From Chondrosia reniformis (Eukaryota > Porifera > Demospongiae > Chondrillida > Chondrillidae): DNA of 64,000 nt. The number at the start of each line of letters is the position of its first letter. Position 1 is the first letter of the stretch. The stretch spans positions 5,518,001 to 5,582,000 of the forward strand of contig OX359194.1 in NCBI GenBank assembly GCA_947172415.1. Reading direction: 5' to 3'. The translations under genes were made by a program, and so were the position numbers. The notes below the pieces were generated by a model. It did not search any database and had not been told where the DNA came from. It saw only the letters and a program-made list of their open reading frames with translations. Of this stretch, positions 12,301-23,765 are shown piece by piece.

Positions 12301-15300
12301 TATTACTACCCAAATTCAAAGTGCAAGTAAGCTATCTGATATACACTTAAATGAAATCCTAAGGCAACATATATCTACATGTATTTCCCATCAATTTGTT
12401 AGTACCCACTGAAGCCCCAAGAAATCTCACTACATCAAATGAAACACCCAGATCTGTTGCTCTTATGTGGGCATCACCTGATGTATCAGGTATTAATGGT
12501 AAACTCTCGGAATACATCATTAAAATCAAGAACCATTCCTATGAATGGAACATAACACAGCAAGCAAATAATAAAGAAGGAAGAAGAAGAAGAGACATTC
12601 AGGCAGATTACAATGTACATGTCAACCACCTGACACCTTACACTCAATACAATTGGAGCGTAGCAGCAGTTAATGACAGAGGAATAGGACCATTCACTGG
12701 AAATACATTTACAACTGATGAAGACAGTGAGTAGCCAATTCTGTCACTGATAGGATTTAGTGTTATTATATACAAATTATATACATGGTATGATTATACA
12801 ATAATCATATACGTATATAATTATAATTCACAGAACCCTCAAGTGTGGAAAACCTCATGTTCTACTCCAATGACTCGTATGGACCATGTTTGATATGGGA
12901 GGAGCCATCGGAACCAAATGGAGTCATACTTAAGTATACACTAACTTACTATCAAGTTAGGAATATGAAACATACCTACACCAGAACAGAACAAAAAAAT
13001 AAGTATTGTTGGACAGGTAGTAACAGTAAGTTCTATAAATACATATAATAGCTTTCCAAAATCAAGATATTATATTATATGAATATGCAAGTTCACCAGA
13101 CAATAATGTACTGTAACACTGTACAGTACATTATATCCCAGCTAAACCTAAAATCAGTGTACATACATACAACATGGCATCATTATATTTTTCTTTTTTA
13201 CGTATTAGTATGTTACATAACAGCACTGATACCCATACAGTATATATATCAGGGTCAATACCAGTCACTGTCTAGCAAAGTAATATGTACGTATATAGTA
13301 TATCTAATACGTATGTATTCTTTCTTTCATACAAACTGTTAAAAGATTTAGCAAAAGGTATTCAGTATGAGGCGAATGTAACAGCAAGTACTAGTGTTGG
13401 AGAAGGAGAGAGTTACCCATGGCCAATAACATTTCATTATGGGGAAACAAGTACATATGCACATTTGATTCAAGCTATATGTTCTAGTTTTAAACATGTC
13501 CTTAATTATGTAGTCTTATATTTCTCCTGCTGTATATGTAGATCCAGATGTCTCGGTGAATAACATACGTGCTGAATGGTTGAATGACTCTGCCATAAAT
13601 GTAACTTGGGATCCCTTGACTTTTGATGAAGCAAGAGGATATCCCAACTACAGAATCACTTTGGAAGAGGCTTCTTTTGACACTTTCACCAATAACACGT
13701 TTATCATCATCTCTGATTTAGATCCTAATACTGAATACAAACTAACAGTTCAACCATATTCAGGAAATAATCAAAATCCTGGTCCTGCTAGTGTACCATG
13801 TGAGTTAACTTTATATCCTGGAGTTACAGTACAGTACAACAAACAGTTCTAAAAAATTATACTGCATATATACGTAGGCACAGTGTCATAACAGATTTAA
13901 CTGTATCAACCCATCAAGAACTACGTATAAAGATGTTGTGCAACGTTACACCTAACAACCATTGCTATATGAATTGTATATGCATGAGTACAAGTATAGT
14001 GAATCAGATATGTTATTTTGTTTCTTTCATGTTAGATACATTTAGAAGATATCCTGAGGTTTCTGCCACTGGAGTACAAATGTGGTTGATAGCAGTTATA
14101 CTAGTAGTTGTGATAGCATTAGTAGTGTGCTGTGTAATTATAGTGATATGTACTTATTGGTGAGTCATAGGGTCACATATTTGCACTGTACATTGTACAC
14201 TGATACATTCTCTTCTCTCAGTAATTGTACGTATGTATATACGTATGTATATATTCTAATGCAAGTACATCCATATTTATATATATACGTACGTACATAC
14301 ATATGGCTTCAATATGTATTTAGTACATTAATAAATACTGTATATACGTATATTCTCTTGGCTCAGGAATTAGTGATATATATATGTATATATACATTCT
14401 AATGCAAGTAAATACGTATGTACGAATGGCCTCAATATATAGTCAATTAAAGAAAAAACAGAAAAAATATTTTTTTGCAACTGAGGAAGTGGAATTGAAG
14501 GAAAACCTTCATGCTTCATCTCCTATTTCACAAAAAGGTATTTCCTAGACTATTACATTTTTATAACTTTGTTTGCTTGAATGATTTACTTCAATATTAT
14601 ACACTTGATATACAGAACTCCTAAGAAAGGATCCCATTTCAAAACATGTTTTCGCAATGCATGTTAGAGAAATGCACAAAGAGAGGGATAAGAAATTCAA
14701 GGATGAATATCAGGTATTAGAATGACCTACATATGTATGACTACAGTACACCATTTTGTTATTGTTTTTGAATGTTTGTTAGAGTTTACCACATTTAGAA
14801 TATTTACACTTTTAAAAGTTGAATTCACTTTATATGCTTTTTCCAGAGTGTAACCACTTCTGAAGGTAGGACGACAGCATCAGAATTGAATCCTCTTAAA
14901 AACAGATATGTGAATATACACACTTGTAAGTACAAGAAAACTCATAAACCTTTTTTACGCATATGATAACATTGCAGTTAAATATTGTCCGTATGTGCAT
15001 TTAAATACTACTTACATGTTGTTATAATGTATATACATAAGTATTTCTATGGCTTAAACCCTGTATATTGTATGTGTGTATATACTGTAACAGTTGATCA
15101 CTCAAGAGTACCATTACGGGAGCCTGACGACGAAGGAAATGATTACATCAATGCTTCATACATCAATGTACGTAGGTTAATTGATTGGTTTATGTATGAT
15201 ATAGGATAAGGATATATACCTAAATGGTATATACTACATGTACTGTATATAGTATAGATTGTGTTGTACATATGAAGCCTTATGTTTCTGTGCAGTTTCA

Positions 15301-18300
15301 ATACTTACAGTAAATTGTTTATGAGAATATATTATGTCACTCTACTGATCATGAGCATTTTTAAGTTCTCAAAAACAAGCTACATTCTTGAAGCAAATAA
15401 AAATGTATTTTTGATTTCAGCCCATGTTTATCACAGTACGTACATGTCTGTTATGCTGTGCATTTGCGTATACAAAACATATACTCTACTAACAGCAAGC
15501 ACTTTCAAGAACTCTAAAAACAAACTACAATCCACGGAGCTAATAAAAATATACAGTGTATTTTTGATGTCAGCTTATATTAATCGTAGTACATGTCTGT
15601 TATACTGTGCATTTGCGTAAAGAATACATATAGTCCCAAGTGTACATGTATACTGTATATTTAAATGCATAATTTATGCACCATATATATACGTATACGC
15701 ATTTATCTATTCATAATATACATATATGTAGGGATATGCTGTGCAGAGAGCTTACATTGCCTCACAAGGTAGGTACAAGTGTATGACATCATTCTCAGTT
15801 TTCTAAGTCTATATCAACTAAATCTTTGATGCAATGAATGCAACCTTCAAATCTCTTTTAGGTCCCAAACCAGAAACTGTGAGTGACTTCTGGCAAATGA
15901 TTTGGGAACAGAGATCTACCATAATAATTATGTTGACCAAACTGGTAGAAAAAACAAGAGTAAGTACTGTATAAGCCTCATTTTCACATTTTCATGATAC
16001 ATATACGTATATGCAACAATAATTTTATAAGACTATTCCCAATATATTCTGTACATGTGCTGCACATATATTTCAAGTACACTGCAATATATATGTATAC
16101 CCCAGTCATGAAGATAGAAATACTAACAGTACTACTGAGAATGATCTACCTGTAAATACTATGTATAATTGTATTCCTCTATATGTTCATACGTACGTAT
16201 ATGATGTACGTATATGATGTATATATGCCTGTGTACTGACCTGGTAGACTATATACATGATGATATATATAATGTGACACTTGTACTTTAGAAGCCATTT
16301 AAACAGCTAAAGAGATTGAAAAGTGTTCAGCATTTTCAGTATATTGATACATTAGACTGATGACTATTTTAAGAGTAACACTACTACACAGCCTTGCATC
16401 AACAAACTGTATAGATAGTATATATATTTATACGTATATACACTCTGTTGCTGGGGTAACCAAGGCAAATTATATATGATGTATCCTGCCAAAAACTCGA
16501 TAAATGCCTATAAGCTTGCATTATCCCACGAAAGTGCAAGAAAAGCCTAGGGGTGGAGTGTTTACCTATTACATACATATGCATCTTACAGGGTTAAATC
16601 TATAAAGAAAGTAGATTACGTATTATATACGTATGTTTAAAAACCTGACCTGACTATTACCCTGGAGTAGCTTCACCGGAAACTCTTACATGCAAGAGCA
16701 TACAGAAATAAATTAAATTGTTTTTTTTGATACAGCTCTACTCCATTAACAATTGCAGTTTAGATATACATACATGGTACACGTACATGGCTTTTTCTTA
16801 GATGTCTGGTTATTGCCATAGCTAAGCTAAGCTTGATATTTCATTAATTATATAAGTCATCCACACAGTCACTGTGGGTGAACTGAATTTAAAGTGTAGT
16901 CACACACCCCTACTATAGCTTGTGGTTTGGCTATTTAACTTATTTTCTAACACACCTAACATATTGAATATTATATTACTTACCACATAAGAGAAATAAT
17001 ATTTTCAATTAACAATGTGTTGGTGTTTTGTTTAGACCAAATGTGCTCAATATTGGGAGGATGAAATAAATGGAGTATACAAACCAGGTAGAAACCTGGA
17101 GATTATGACTGTCAAGTATGAAGTATTTCCAGAGTACGACCTGAGAACATTTAGAGTAGTAAGTGGGATTACTCTGCTATGTATGTATCTGTATAGAACT
17201 TAAGGAAAACATTAAAGGATAATTTGTACAATGAAGTTTATAAGATTAACCATGTCCAAGCAATAGCAACTAGGTATAACACAAATGACTATATATACTG
17301 TATACCAAATGTAAGATTATACATACTGTAGCTATTACCACATATCCTGCTGGTTTTATATTAGAGAAAGAAGGGATCGGTGGAGCCACTTGAAGTGAAA
17401 CACTTTCTCTACACAGCTTGGCCTGATCATGGTGTACCTAAACTTTCTTCAGCAATTGTCAGGTTCATTAGACAACAAATCAGACCTGCATATGGAGACA
17501 GTACAGCACCAATGGTAGTACATTGCAGGTATGTACGTATACGTATATATATCTAAAACACACAATACATGTATCTACAGTGGAATCTGTGAAAACAAGC
17601 ACCTCTTTTGAACAGTTACTTGCTTACAATGGGCCACTTCAATCAAATACTTGATATTTATGAATTACTACTTTTGCATACATACGTACTCTAGGGTTTA
17701 ACAGTATACATACCTTTTAAATAACAATTAAAATTCCATTTGGTTGATATAATGTATGTCTTAACGATTTTGCACTTATAGTGCAGGGGCTGGTAGAACA
17801 GGGACACTCATAACTATTGATGTGATGCTTCAAAAACTACAAAATGGAGAAACTGAACTTGATATCTTTAACTTTGTACAAGACATGAGAACTAGGAGAA
17901 CATTTATGGTTCAGAATGTGGTAAAATAAAATTGATATTTGCCTAATACATATATACGTACGTATACGTATGTAACTGACATTATATAATATATATATAT
18001 AAATCTATAGATGTTTGGTATTGTCTATAGATACGTAACAGTTATTATTTATGATACGTATGTATATGTATATAACTGTACCCATGGATAGACACAAAAA
18101 GTAATTTCCCTATATATATACATATATACTGTTTAAGCTTATACTACAAACCTGAGAGGTCACTCTTTTTATAGACAGTAAATGGTAACATTTAATACAG
18201 GTATGTATTTGTTGTATTTAGAGCCAGTACATCTACATTCATGATTCCCTCAATGACTACATATCAGTTGGGGACACTTCAATTTCAGCAAATTCACTTA

Positions 18301-21300
18301 GAATGAAAATCAATGGCCTCAGCTATGTTGATAATGAGAATGATGTTACTGGGTTTGCTAAGCAATATTCGGTAAGCTTCAGAAAATATTTAATGATAAT
18401 ATTATGTCTTCTGTAACAAGTGAAAATCTAGCTTTTGCTTAATTAAATTAACTGCATCAAGCTTTTATAGTTAGGATTGTGAAATACTGGGAATGAAAGG
18501 GGGAGTTAATGAGACCATAAAGAGCCTGTGCAAAAGCAAGGATGCCTGTGATATATATACATATAAAATTAGTTTTGCTATATACTTACCAATGTATCAC
18601 ATGTGTATATATAACATTGGAAAGGTACAGATTTATTACACATCAGCCAAGTGATGTACACTTACGTATCAACATACGTACGTACATGAGAGGGGATCTT
18701 GTACGTATATACGTATGTAATATACATATTATTACACAAGTGTATTTTGGTTATAATTATCCATTTTCAAGAGATATGTTTTACAAGTGCAGTTGCATTA
18801 AGGTTATATGTTTATAAAGTGATTATGCCATATAAATGTACGTAGCAACTAGAGAATGTGTGTCTGGTACCAGATGATGAAGATTTTGAATTTTCAAAGC
18901 AAGTCAGCTCAAAAAACAGATATTTAGACAAGGTTCCATGTGAGTATGGACTTGCACAGTTGTATATACTGTATGTACGTATCTATTTCAATGCATGTTC
19001 ATCATATTGATGTGAAATAAATCTAGATTTTGATAACTACCTTGCAACTGTGGAAGATGATGAAGATCCAGCCTACTACTATAATGCTACAAAACTAGTA
19101 GTGAGTATAACCCCAATACTCATTTCCTGATTGCCTACTCAAAGTCTTTGCATAAAAATGGAAATGTATAGACATACATGTACGTACGTACATATATCAG
19201 ATCTGTATATAGACTAAATTTAAAAATCAACTCATGATCAAACTAAGCCTTCAGTACTGGTTGTCATAATATAGATGCATACAAACCAACAAATATAAAG
19301 ATTATTACATTCTTAACAAATAATATCATTCTAAATTCTATATATATAAAGAATATTATATATTATATATACAGCGTATATACGTATACAATGTGTACTG
19401 ATTACATATACTGTATGTATAATATACGTATATAATAATATTATACATCTATACAAATTGTAGGGATATGGTGAGAAGGAATATATAGCTGCACAGACTC
19501 CTGTTAAGTCTTCTGAAGTTGATGTGTTGACCATCATAACAATGTACAAGTGTCCAACAATTGTGGTTCTATCAAACTTCATGGAAAGACAAATGGTAAT
19601 ATAAATTGAAGTGATGTAAAAAGATACATACCCAAGATGTACATACATGCTATTATAATTAAAGGATACACTCTGCCTATATATACGTATATATACTAGT
19701 CCTATATGCAGACTTTGTCCTCTGTTTTCTAACAAACGGAGGCCTAAATAAAAAAAATGCCTCACTTTAAAATGAGTTAAATATTCTAAACTTTATGATA
19801 ATATGCCCATTCTAGCTGTTTCTAGGTCCTTTCTTGGAGCCATATGAATTAATTATATTATATTATATTAAATTACCTTATAGTATATTGTAACTTGCAC
19901 TGTATATAATTATATACAGTATAATAAAATGTGTATTATAGAAATAAAATTATTATTCTCTAGGTAATGTGTACTGAATTCTGGCCAAAGGATGAGAGTA
20001 AAACTCACCACTATATTGATAACTTTGATGTCCAATTGAAGACCAAAGTAAAGCAGTCCGGGTATACAACCTACCAACTGGAGATTAACCAACTTAACCT
20101 TGTAAGACATTGAATAACAATAAACATACAAGACATGTCTTATAATTATTGTTTTAATTTACAATGCCATAATAGATTCTGAAATCAAATAATTCAAAAG
20201 TATAGAAAATTGTATATAGTTATAAACATTTACATACGTACGTACGTTTGTTGTAAGATTTTATATGTATGTATTTATCAATTGCAAGTAAGGCCAGGAG
20301 TTAATTGCACTAAGTCTTTGGTCACTTCTAATTGCAATTGACTGATCAGTGTAATATTTTCCAGTAATCATTCACTAATTCACATGTACTACATGTATTT
20401 ATGTACAAAATCATGCTTACAAGGTCCAAGCTTTCGTTTCTTCAGGATTATGAGTGTCCAGCCCTTGAAACTACACTTTATCACTACACAGCCTGGCCTA
20501 AAAATGGCCACCCTAACATTTCCTCTTTGCTTACTTTGATGGGAGATGTGGAAAACTCGCAATTCAGAAAGGATTATCCGATGATGGTCATGTGCGAGTA
20601 AGTATAACTACAATAAACAATATGTATAAACATATTCACTCCTAGGGTCTTTGTTGTGGGTATACACGTATACAAAGTAAGTTGAGCTGCAGATATACTA
20701 TATTATATGGTCTACATACAATAAAACAAAGCATTAATATCATGTAAACATATACGTATTATGTATGTTGCCTAAATATAGCACAATATTAACAGAATTA
20801 CAGCTAATAAAATACTGATGGCTGGCTGTAAAAGATTTATCATAGTTGGACCACCTAATTCAATCTTGTTACTGGACAGTCAACTACATACGTACGTTAG
20901 AACTTACAATACGTACAGTAATTGCGAAAAGTAGGACACTTTAAGATCTGTTGCTGATCTTAAAGCTTTGATATCCTCAACAATTGACTCTGGATTTTAC
21001 CCCACCCACTCATGTCTCTTGAAGAGCACAATGATTAATGAATCAAAGTTTACCTAAAGGGAACCAGAATCATCACCCCTTATCCACTCCAAGGATTGTC
21101 GAGCCGTAGCCAGCTGTTTCATACTTGTTAGGACTCATTTTATCTACATATATTTTATAGTAGAAACATTTCCCCTAATATGTACGTACCTACATCACCA
21201 TATAGAGTAATTGTCATTGCTCTCTGATAAGCCATCAGTATATCAAGTTTGTTTATATCCCTAGTGATGGTATGTCAAGGACTGGGATATTCCTATGTGC

Positions 21301-21796
21301 AATGTCTGAAATTGAAAGAATGAAAGTGGAAGGAAGGATGGACATATTTCAGAGGGTTAAATCTCTCCGTGCTAGCAGACCACACATGGTGTCATCAGCT
21401 GTAAGTTTAACCAATCAATAGCATGCAAGAAAGTGTATGCTGAGGACAATTAAATTTGTTTTAGAGAATAGAACAATATTGGATTTAAAAATGAAGCATA
21501 TGACTATATACATGACACTCGTGATCAATAATTAAAACTGAGCTGAGCAATTTAATATATAGCATCAGTACGTACGTACATTTACATATTTACATATTAT
21601 TAAATATATATGTATATATACGTATAATTTGGAACTGTAGCTCTATTATGTCATGTACGTACATATGTATATATACAAGTAACAATAGGAAATTAAGTGC
21701 ATTTATTTAATGTATATATAGGTTGACTATGAAGTCTGTCATGAGGTGGTTCTAAGCTATCTAGAGTCTTTTGACACATATGCAAACTTCAAGTGA
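3316..21796 (+). CDS. Gene B1: LAR-like receptor protein tyrosine phosphatase
   Basis: Predicted single-pass membrane phosphatase of about 2564 residues, removing phosphate from tyrosines at the inner membrane face in response to extracellular contacts. Forty exons: 3316-3367, 3869-4165, 4436-4744, 5355-5624, 5780-6031, 6408-6707, 6907-7191, 7421-7678, 7741-8028, 8360-8638, 8866-9114, 9183-9506, 9582-9869, 10020-10292, 10398-10688, 10935-11207, 11584-11865, 12054-12326, 12403-12726, 12834-13025, 13346-13450, 13542-13799, 14036-14159, 14443-14537, 14616-14713, 14847-14925, 15094-15167, 15732-15768, 15862-15959, 17036-17158, 17365-17528, 17782-17920, 18222-18371, 18855-18939, 19027-19100, 19464-19595, 19964-20101, 20446-20597, 21265-21400, 21722-21796. 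Phases agree throughout. Order: signal peptide, Ig, about 20 FN3-type modules, transmembrane helix, D1, D2. The C-terminus ([13 protein letters not shown]) resembles LAR-family ends. Least certain are the acceptors at 13346 (or 13352) and 18855, and the weak donor at 10689. Confidence 0.88.
3869..4165 (+). other. Ig domain exon of B1
   Basis: One 99-codon, phase 1-1 exon encodes an Ig domain. The B-strand cysteine is in VELQCSR, the core Trp in KQWYTNG, and the F-strand motif is SHAGTYSC, close to the DxGxYxC signature of Ig folds. The closest relatives are the Ig exons at 24830, 35522, 53373, 55817 and 56166. Framework segments are near-identical to these, and the differences fall in three loop-like stretches. 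Confidence 0.93.
4436..4744 (+). other. First FN3 exon of B1 (TVWYST type)
   Basis: This 103-codon FN3 module begins [11 protein letters not shown] and contains [22 protein letters not shown] and [13 protein letters not shown], matching FN3 strands with the core Trp and the YxIxVxA pattern. It is nearly the same as the A-gene exons at 25355, 54170 and 56699, and related to 285, 32810 and 62299. B2 has lost this module. Confidence 0.9.
5682..5715. repeat. Perfect 15-bp hairpin in B1 intron
   Basis: Arms 5682-5696 and 5701-5715 are exact reverse complements around a 4-base loop. It lies in the small intron between exons 5355-5624 and 5780-6031. No function can be assigned. B2 lacks this region through a deletion. 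Confidence 0.7.
8750..8835 (-). pseudogene. Partial copy of the K/E-rich reverse-strand fragment (B1)
   Basis: The intron before exon 8866 carries CTGGGAGTCTTTGTCTTT and following bases that match the first part of the decayed reverse-strand coding fragment at 28366-28578 in A2. Only the N-terminal portion (reverse-strand [11 protein letters not shown]) is kept. B2 has it at about 37180-37260. Confidence 0.4.
10398..12326 (+). other. Two-module FN3 repeat in B1
   Basis: Four FN3 exons form two pairs. 10398-10688 and 11584-11865 (both with YTVNVSAYT and GPAATID) are one kind. 10935-11207 and 12054-12326 (both with YTVWL, DYGNKG and GNGS) are the other. All are phase 1-1. The same four exons exist in B2 at 39306, 39784, 40256 and 40733. 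Confidence 0.85.
12403..12726 (+). other. FN3 exon of B1 with furin-like RRRR site
   Basis: A 108-codon FN3 module ([12 protein letters not shown] to [13 protein letters not shown]). A loop insertion reads [10 protein letters not shown], with RRRR encoded at 12582-12593 (about residues 1675-1678). This fits the furin consensus R-x-(K/R)-R. LAR-type RPTPs are known to be cut by furin-like proteases in the membrane-proximal FN3 region, leaving two non-covalently bound subunits. Cleavage here is inferred. B2 keeps the motif at 41243-41254. Confidence 0.75.
12834..13799 (+). other. Membrane-proximal FN3 region of B1 (three exons)
   Basis: Exons 12834-13025 and 13346-13450 together make one FN3 split by a phase-1 intron ([11 protein letters not shown]... 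then [15 protein letters not shown]). Exon 13542-13799 encodes a second (VEW-like start [16 protein letters not shown], ending GPASVP). This is the only FN3 of the array split by an intron. Its acceptor may be 13346 or six bases later. Confidence 0.72.
14036..14713 (+). other. Transmembrane helix and juxtamembrane region of B1
   Basis: Exon 14036-14159 encodes a short stalk and a strongly hydrophobic helix ([20 protein letters not shown]). It ends in phase 2. Exon 14443-14537 starts with a basic stop-transfer stretch ([11 protein letters not shown]), and exon 14616-14713 leads into the phosphatase fold ([12 protein letters not shown]). The orientation is a type I membrane protein with phosphatase domains in the cytosol. 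Confidence 0.92.
15168..15731. other. 564-bp intron inside D1 of B1
   Basis: The intron holds two imperfect copies of a roughly 150-base segment (about 15330-15470 and 15480-15610, each with ATTTTTGAT, TCAGC and ACATGTCTGTTATxCTGTGCATTTGCG). B2 has only one copy in its corresponding intron (43806-44242), so B1 gained or B2 lost a tandem copy. No coding content was recognised. Confidence 0.55.
15960..17035. other. 1.08-kb intron inside D1 of B1
   Basis: This is the longest intron of the phosphatase region and is nearly identical in B2 (44471-45585). It contains a relatively GC-richer stretch (about 16440-16565), including GTTGCTGGGGTAACC. A 61-codon reverse open frame covers this stretch, but I recognise no protein, and conservation between recent duplicates is not evidence of function. 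Confidence 0.5.
18855..21796 (+). other. PTP domain D2 of B1, degenerate
   Basis: The second phosphatase domain runs from the [10 protein letters not shown] region to the stop. The WPD loop reads AWPKNGHP (Asp replaced by Lys, about residue 2463). The P-loop reads VMCDDGMSRTG instead of HCSAGxGRTG: Cys (about 2494) and Arg remain, but the His, Ser and Ala are changed. The FDHSRV and DYINA motifs are also absent. As in many RPTPs, D2 is probably catalytically dead or very weak and regulatory. The terminal sequence is LAR-like. Confidence 0.9.
20923..21117 (-). pseudogene. Coding-like reverse-strand fragment in B1 intron
   Basis: The intron 20598-21264 contains a stretch with higher GC than its flanks whose reverse strand reads like protein in one frame ([17 protein letters not shown], a stop, then [19 protein letters not shown]...SYFSQLL). 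I do not recognise the family. The in-frame stop and lack of a start suggest a gene fragment carried in by an insertion. The B2 copy is at 49487-49681. Confidence 0.3.
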
Positions 21797-21858
21797 ATGT
21801 CCAAAAGTCAATGCAGTGTGTTAAATTTAAGTTTGGAAAAACAGAATGAGAACTATAT

Positions 21859-21864
21859 AATAAA
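21859..21864 (+). terminator. Polyadenylation signal of B1
   Basis: A canonical AATAAA lies 63 bases after the B1 stop and is followed within 15 bases by a T/GT-rich stretch (TTGTTTTGATGTTTTGG), as expected for a cleavage site. B2 keeps the same arrangement at 50423-50428. Confidence 0.75.
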
Positions 21865-22544
21865 TTAGCTTGTTTTGATGTTTTGGTTTTATATCAAGCA
21901 TGTACGTATGTTACATTAACATTTTCAAAAGCAGAATTGATGTAATTTTTGCTAATGATTTGATTAATTAGTTTTGTTGCTCTTTATCTTTCAATTAAGT
22001 TATATACAATATATCTTAAAAAACGTAATTAAAAAGTTAATTTAAATGTGAGAAAGGCCTAAAGTACATATGTATATAGAATATATGAGATGATAAATGA
22101 TAACATAAATTACAGCAGCTAGCTGTGATTTTACATATAAACAAATACATCAATATATTAAAACGTCAATGAAGTTAATGAGATTTATGATCAGCCAAAC
22201 AAAGGGTGGTGTCTCTTGTGAATGACTGGCAGATGCATATATAACAACTACCTCTTATGCATGTCACTGTAGATCACAGTAAGTACGTAGAATGACAATT
22301 TACGTACATGGTGGTAGCCCATGACAAGGTGGTAGAGTATATACGTATATACGTAGGGAATATCTCTCTTCTTAGCTAGCATGTCAGCCAATTGCAACCA
22401 GCAGTATATAAAACTGTGGTTCCTCCCCCATTCCACTGGCAGTTGAGAATATCTATATACGTATATAAGGGGTAAACAAGCCCTCAATCATGTGACGGTT
22501 TCCAGAAGCTTTTTGTCTTGATGTCTTATCTGGCTTCATCTGTT

Positions 22545-22598
22545 TTGGTATTATAAAATTGAAGAGCTCGAGAATGCTCTTCAATTTTATAATACCAA
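22545..22598. repeat. Perfect 23-bp inverted repeat downstream of B1
   Basis: Arms 22545-22567 and 22576-22598 are exact reverse complements separated by an 8-base loop (TCGAGAAT). The identical hairpin is at 51105-51158. It lies about 750 bp after the B1 stop. It could be a small fold-back element or an RNA hairpin; it is shorter than a usual pre-miRNA. Confidence 0.85.
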
Positions 22599-23653
22599 TC
22601 TCATTAAGAATTCATCATTATTTTGTATAAATTACCTTTGCACATATGAATATTTTAGGTAATTCTGAAATACGTATAGTTCGTAAATTAGTTCTTTATG
22701 GTTATAAAGACATCATGTTCTTATATAACTTTGTTTCTTCTACTTTCAGTGGTAAGATATACTGGATTGTTACTATACAGTACTTCATTTTGCATCACCC
22801 TTTATACTGAGTGTAAAGTTGATCCCAGCCAGGGGTATTGGAGCATTTCAAGTTTCAAACCTATTTCAACTCTGTTTGACACTTCCACTACTTGCATCAT
22901 AAGAGAGCTGCATGGGAATGGTCCAGCATGCCTGATTGACCTATGATCAGTTACTAGATCTTGCACTACATAGACAGAATCAAGCCCGACCCTGGTAGCT
23001 CACAAACTCCCTACATGAGATTAATCATGTGCACAAAAAAGACATTAACATATGTAGCTTGGGTAAACTGTATACACAAACTTTAGCTCACTCAGACAGG
23101 TCAGAGCACTTTAGAGTAGGAACCCATTGGTGATCTACAAGAAAAGATTTAAAGAATACATACGAAATTGGCAAGATAGAGTATTGCATGAAGGCATGGA
23201 TACAAACATAGCTAATTCAGTAGAAATATACAACAACTGGCAGATCTACGTAGTATATATATGTCATCTGAAACACTTGACATACATAACATTAACATAA
23301 TTACCAATCACTGAAGAATAAGTTTAATGACACATTTTATAACACAATTAAACCAAGAAATTCTTGAACATCGACAACTTTTGACATAGTAAATTTGTGG
23401 GATATTTTAAAGGGTTACAGTACATACATACGTAACTATAGCTTATGGTACAGGCATAAAATGATAGAGTTAGTCCCATTTATAGCTACTGTAAGCCTCA
23501 AGATAAACATTATTAACACTATCGACCTTATCTATAAAGTCAAGATGTTTATATATTATGTAAAATACTGAACAACAAATGTTATCTCTTTATCGATAAG
23601 ATAAGGTAATGTACAGAAAATTACTGTGAATGATAACATCTTATACATATATC

Positions 23654-23765
23654 GTATTTCCTTGATTAAATGCTGCCCTCAAATAGACGCCACACTTGAA
23701 TAGACACCGCACCTTGAAGTAGCATGAAAAAATAAACTTCGCAACGTTTAATTGAGAAAATATGG
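23654..23765. mobile_element. MITE-like element, GC-richer core
   Basis: The ends GTATTTCCTTGATTAAA and TTTAATTGAGAAAATAT are imperfect inverted repeats. The core carries two near-repeats around AATAGACGCC and ATAGACACCGC. This looks like a non-autonomous DNA transposon of about 110 bp. The duplicate is at about 52197-52307. Confidence 0.55.

Larger units (their letters stand above)
14616..18371 (+). other. PTP domain D1 of B1, predicted active
   Basis: Nine exons or more encode a canonical class I tyrosine phosphatase domain. Visible motifs in order are KNRY (phosphotyrosine loop), [46 protein letters not shown] with the general-acid Asp at about residue 2171, [12 protein letters not shown] with catalytic Cys at about 2204 (split between exons 17365 and 17782), and a Q-loop region ([10 protein letters not shown]). 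All catalytic residues are present. The domain should dephosphorylate phosphotyrosine in unknown substrates. Confidence 0.95.

Noticed and set aside
15282-15620. 112-codon + strand frame in B1 D1 intron
   Set aside because: Lies within an intron, built from a tandem repeat, and broken in B2.
19331-19765. 144-codon reverse frame
   Set aside because: It overlaps D2 exon 19464-19595 antisense and is composed of Tyr/Ile-rich low-complexity codons from TA-rich DNA.
22248-22487. 79-codon reverse frame downstream of B1
   Set aside because: It is conserved at 50808-51047 only because the whole region is duplicated; composition is intron-like and no family is recognised.
22545-22598. Rho-independent terminator
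   Set aside because: It looks like one, but the organism is eukaryotic and the hairpin is about 750 bp past the gene's AATAAA.
22698-22946. 82-codon + strand frame in the B1-A2 spacer
   Set aside because: No recognisable domain, and the frame is disrupted in the duplicate near 51250-51500.
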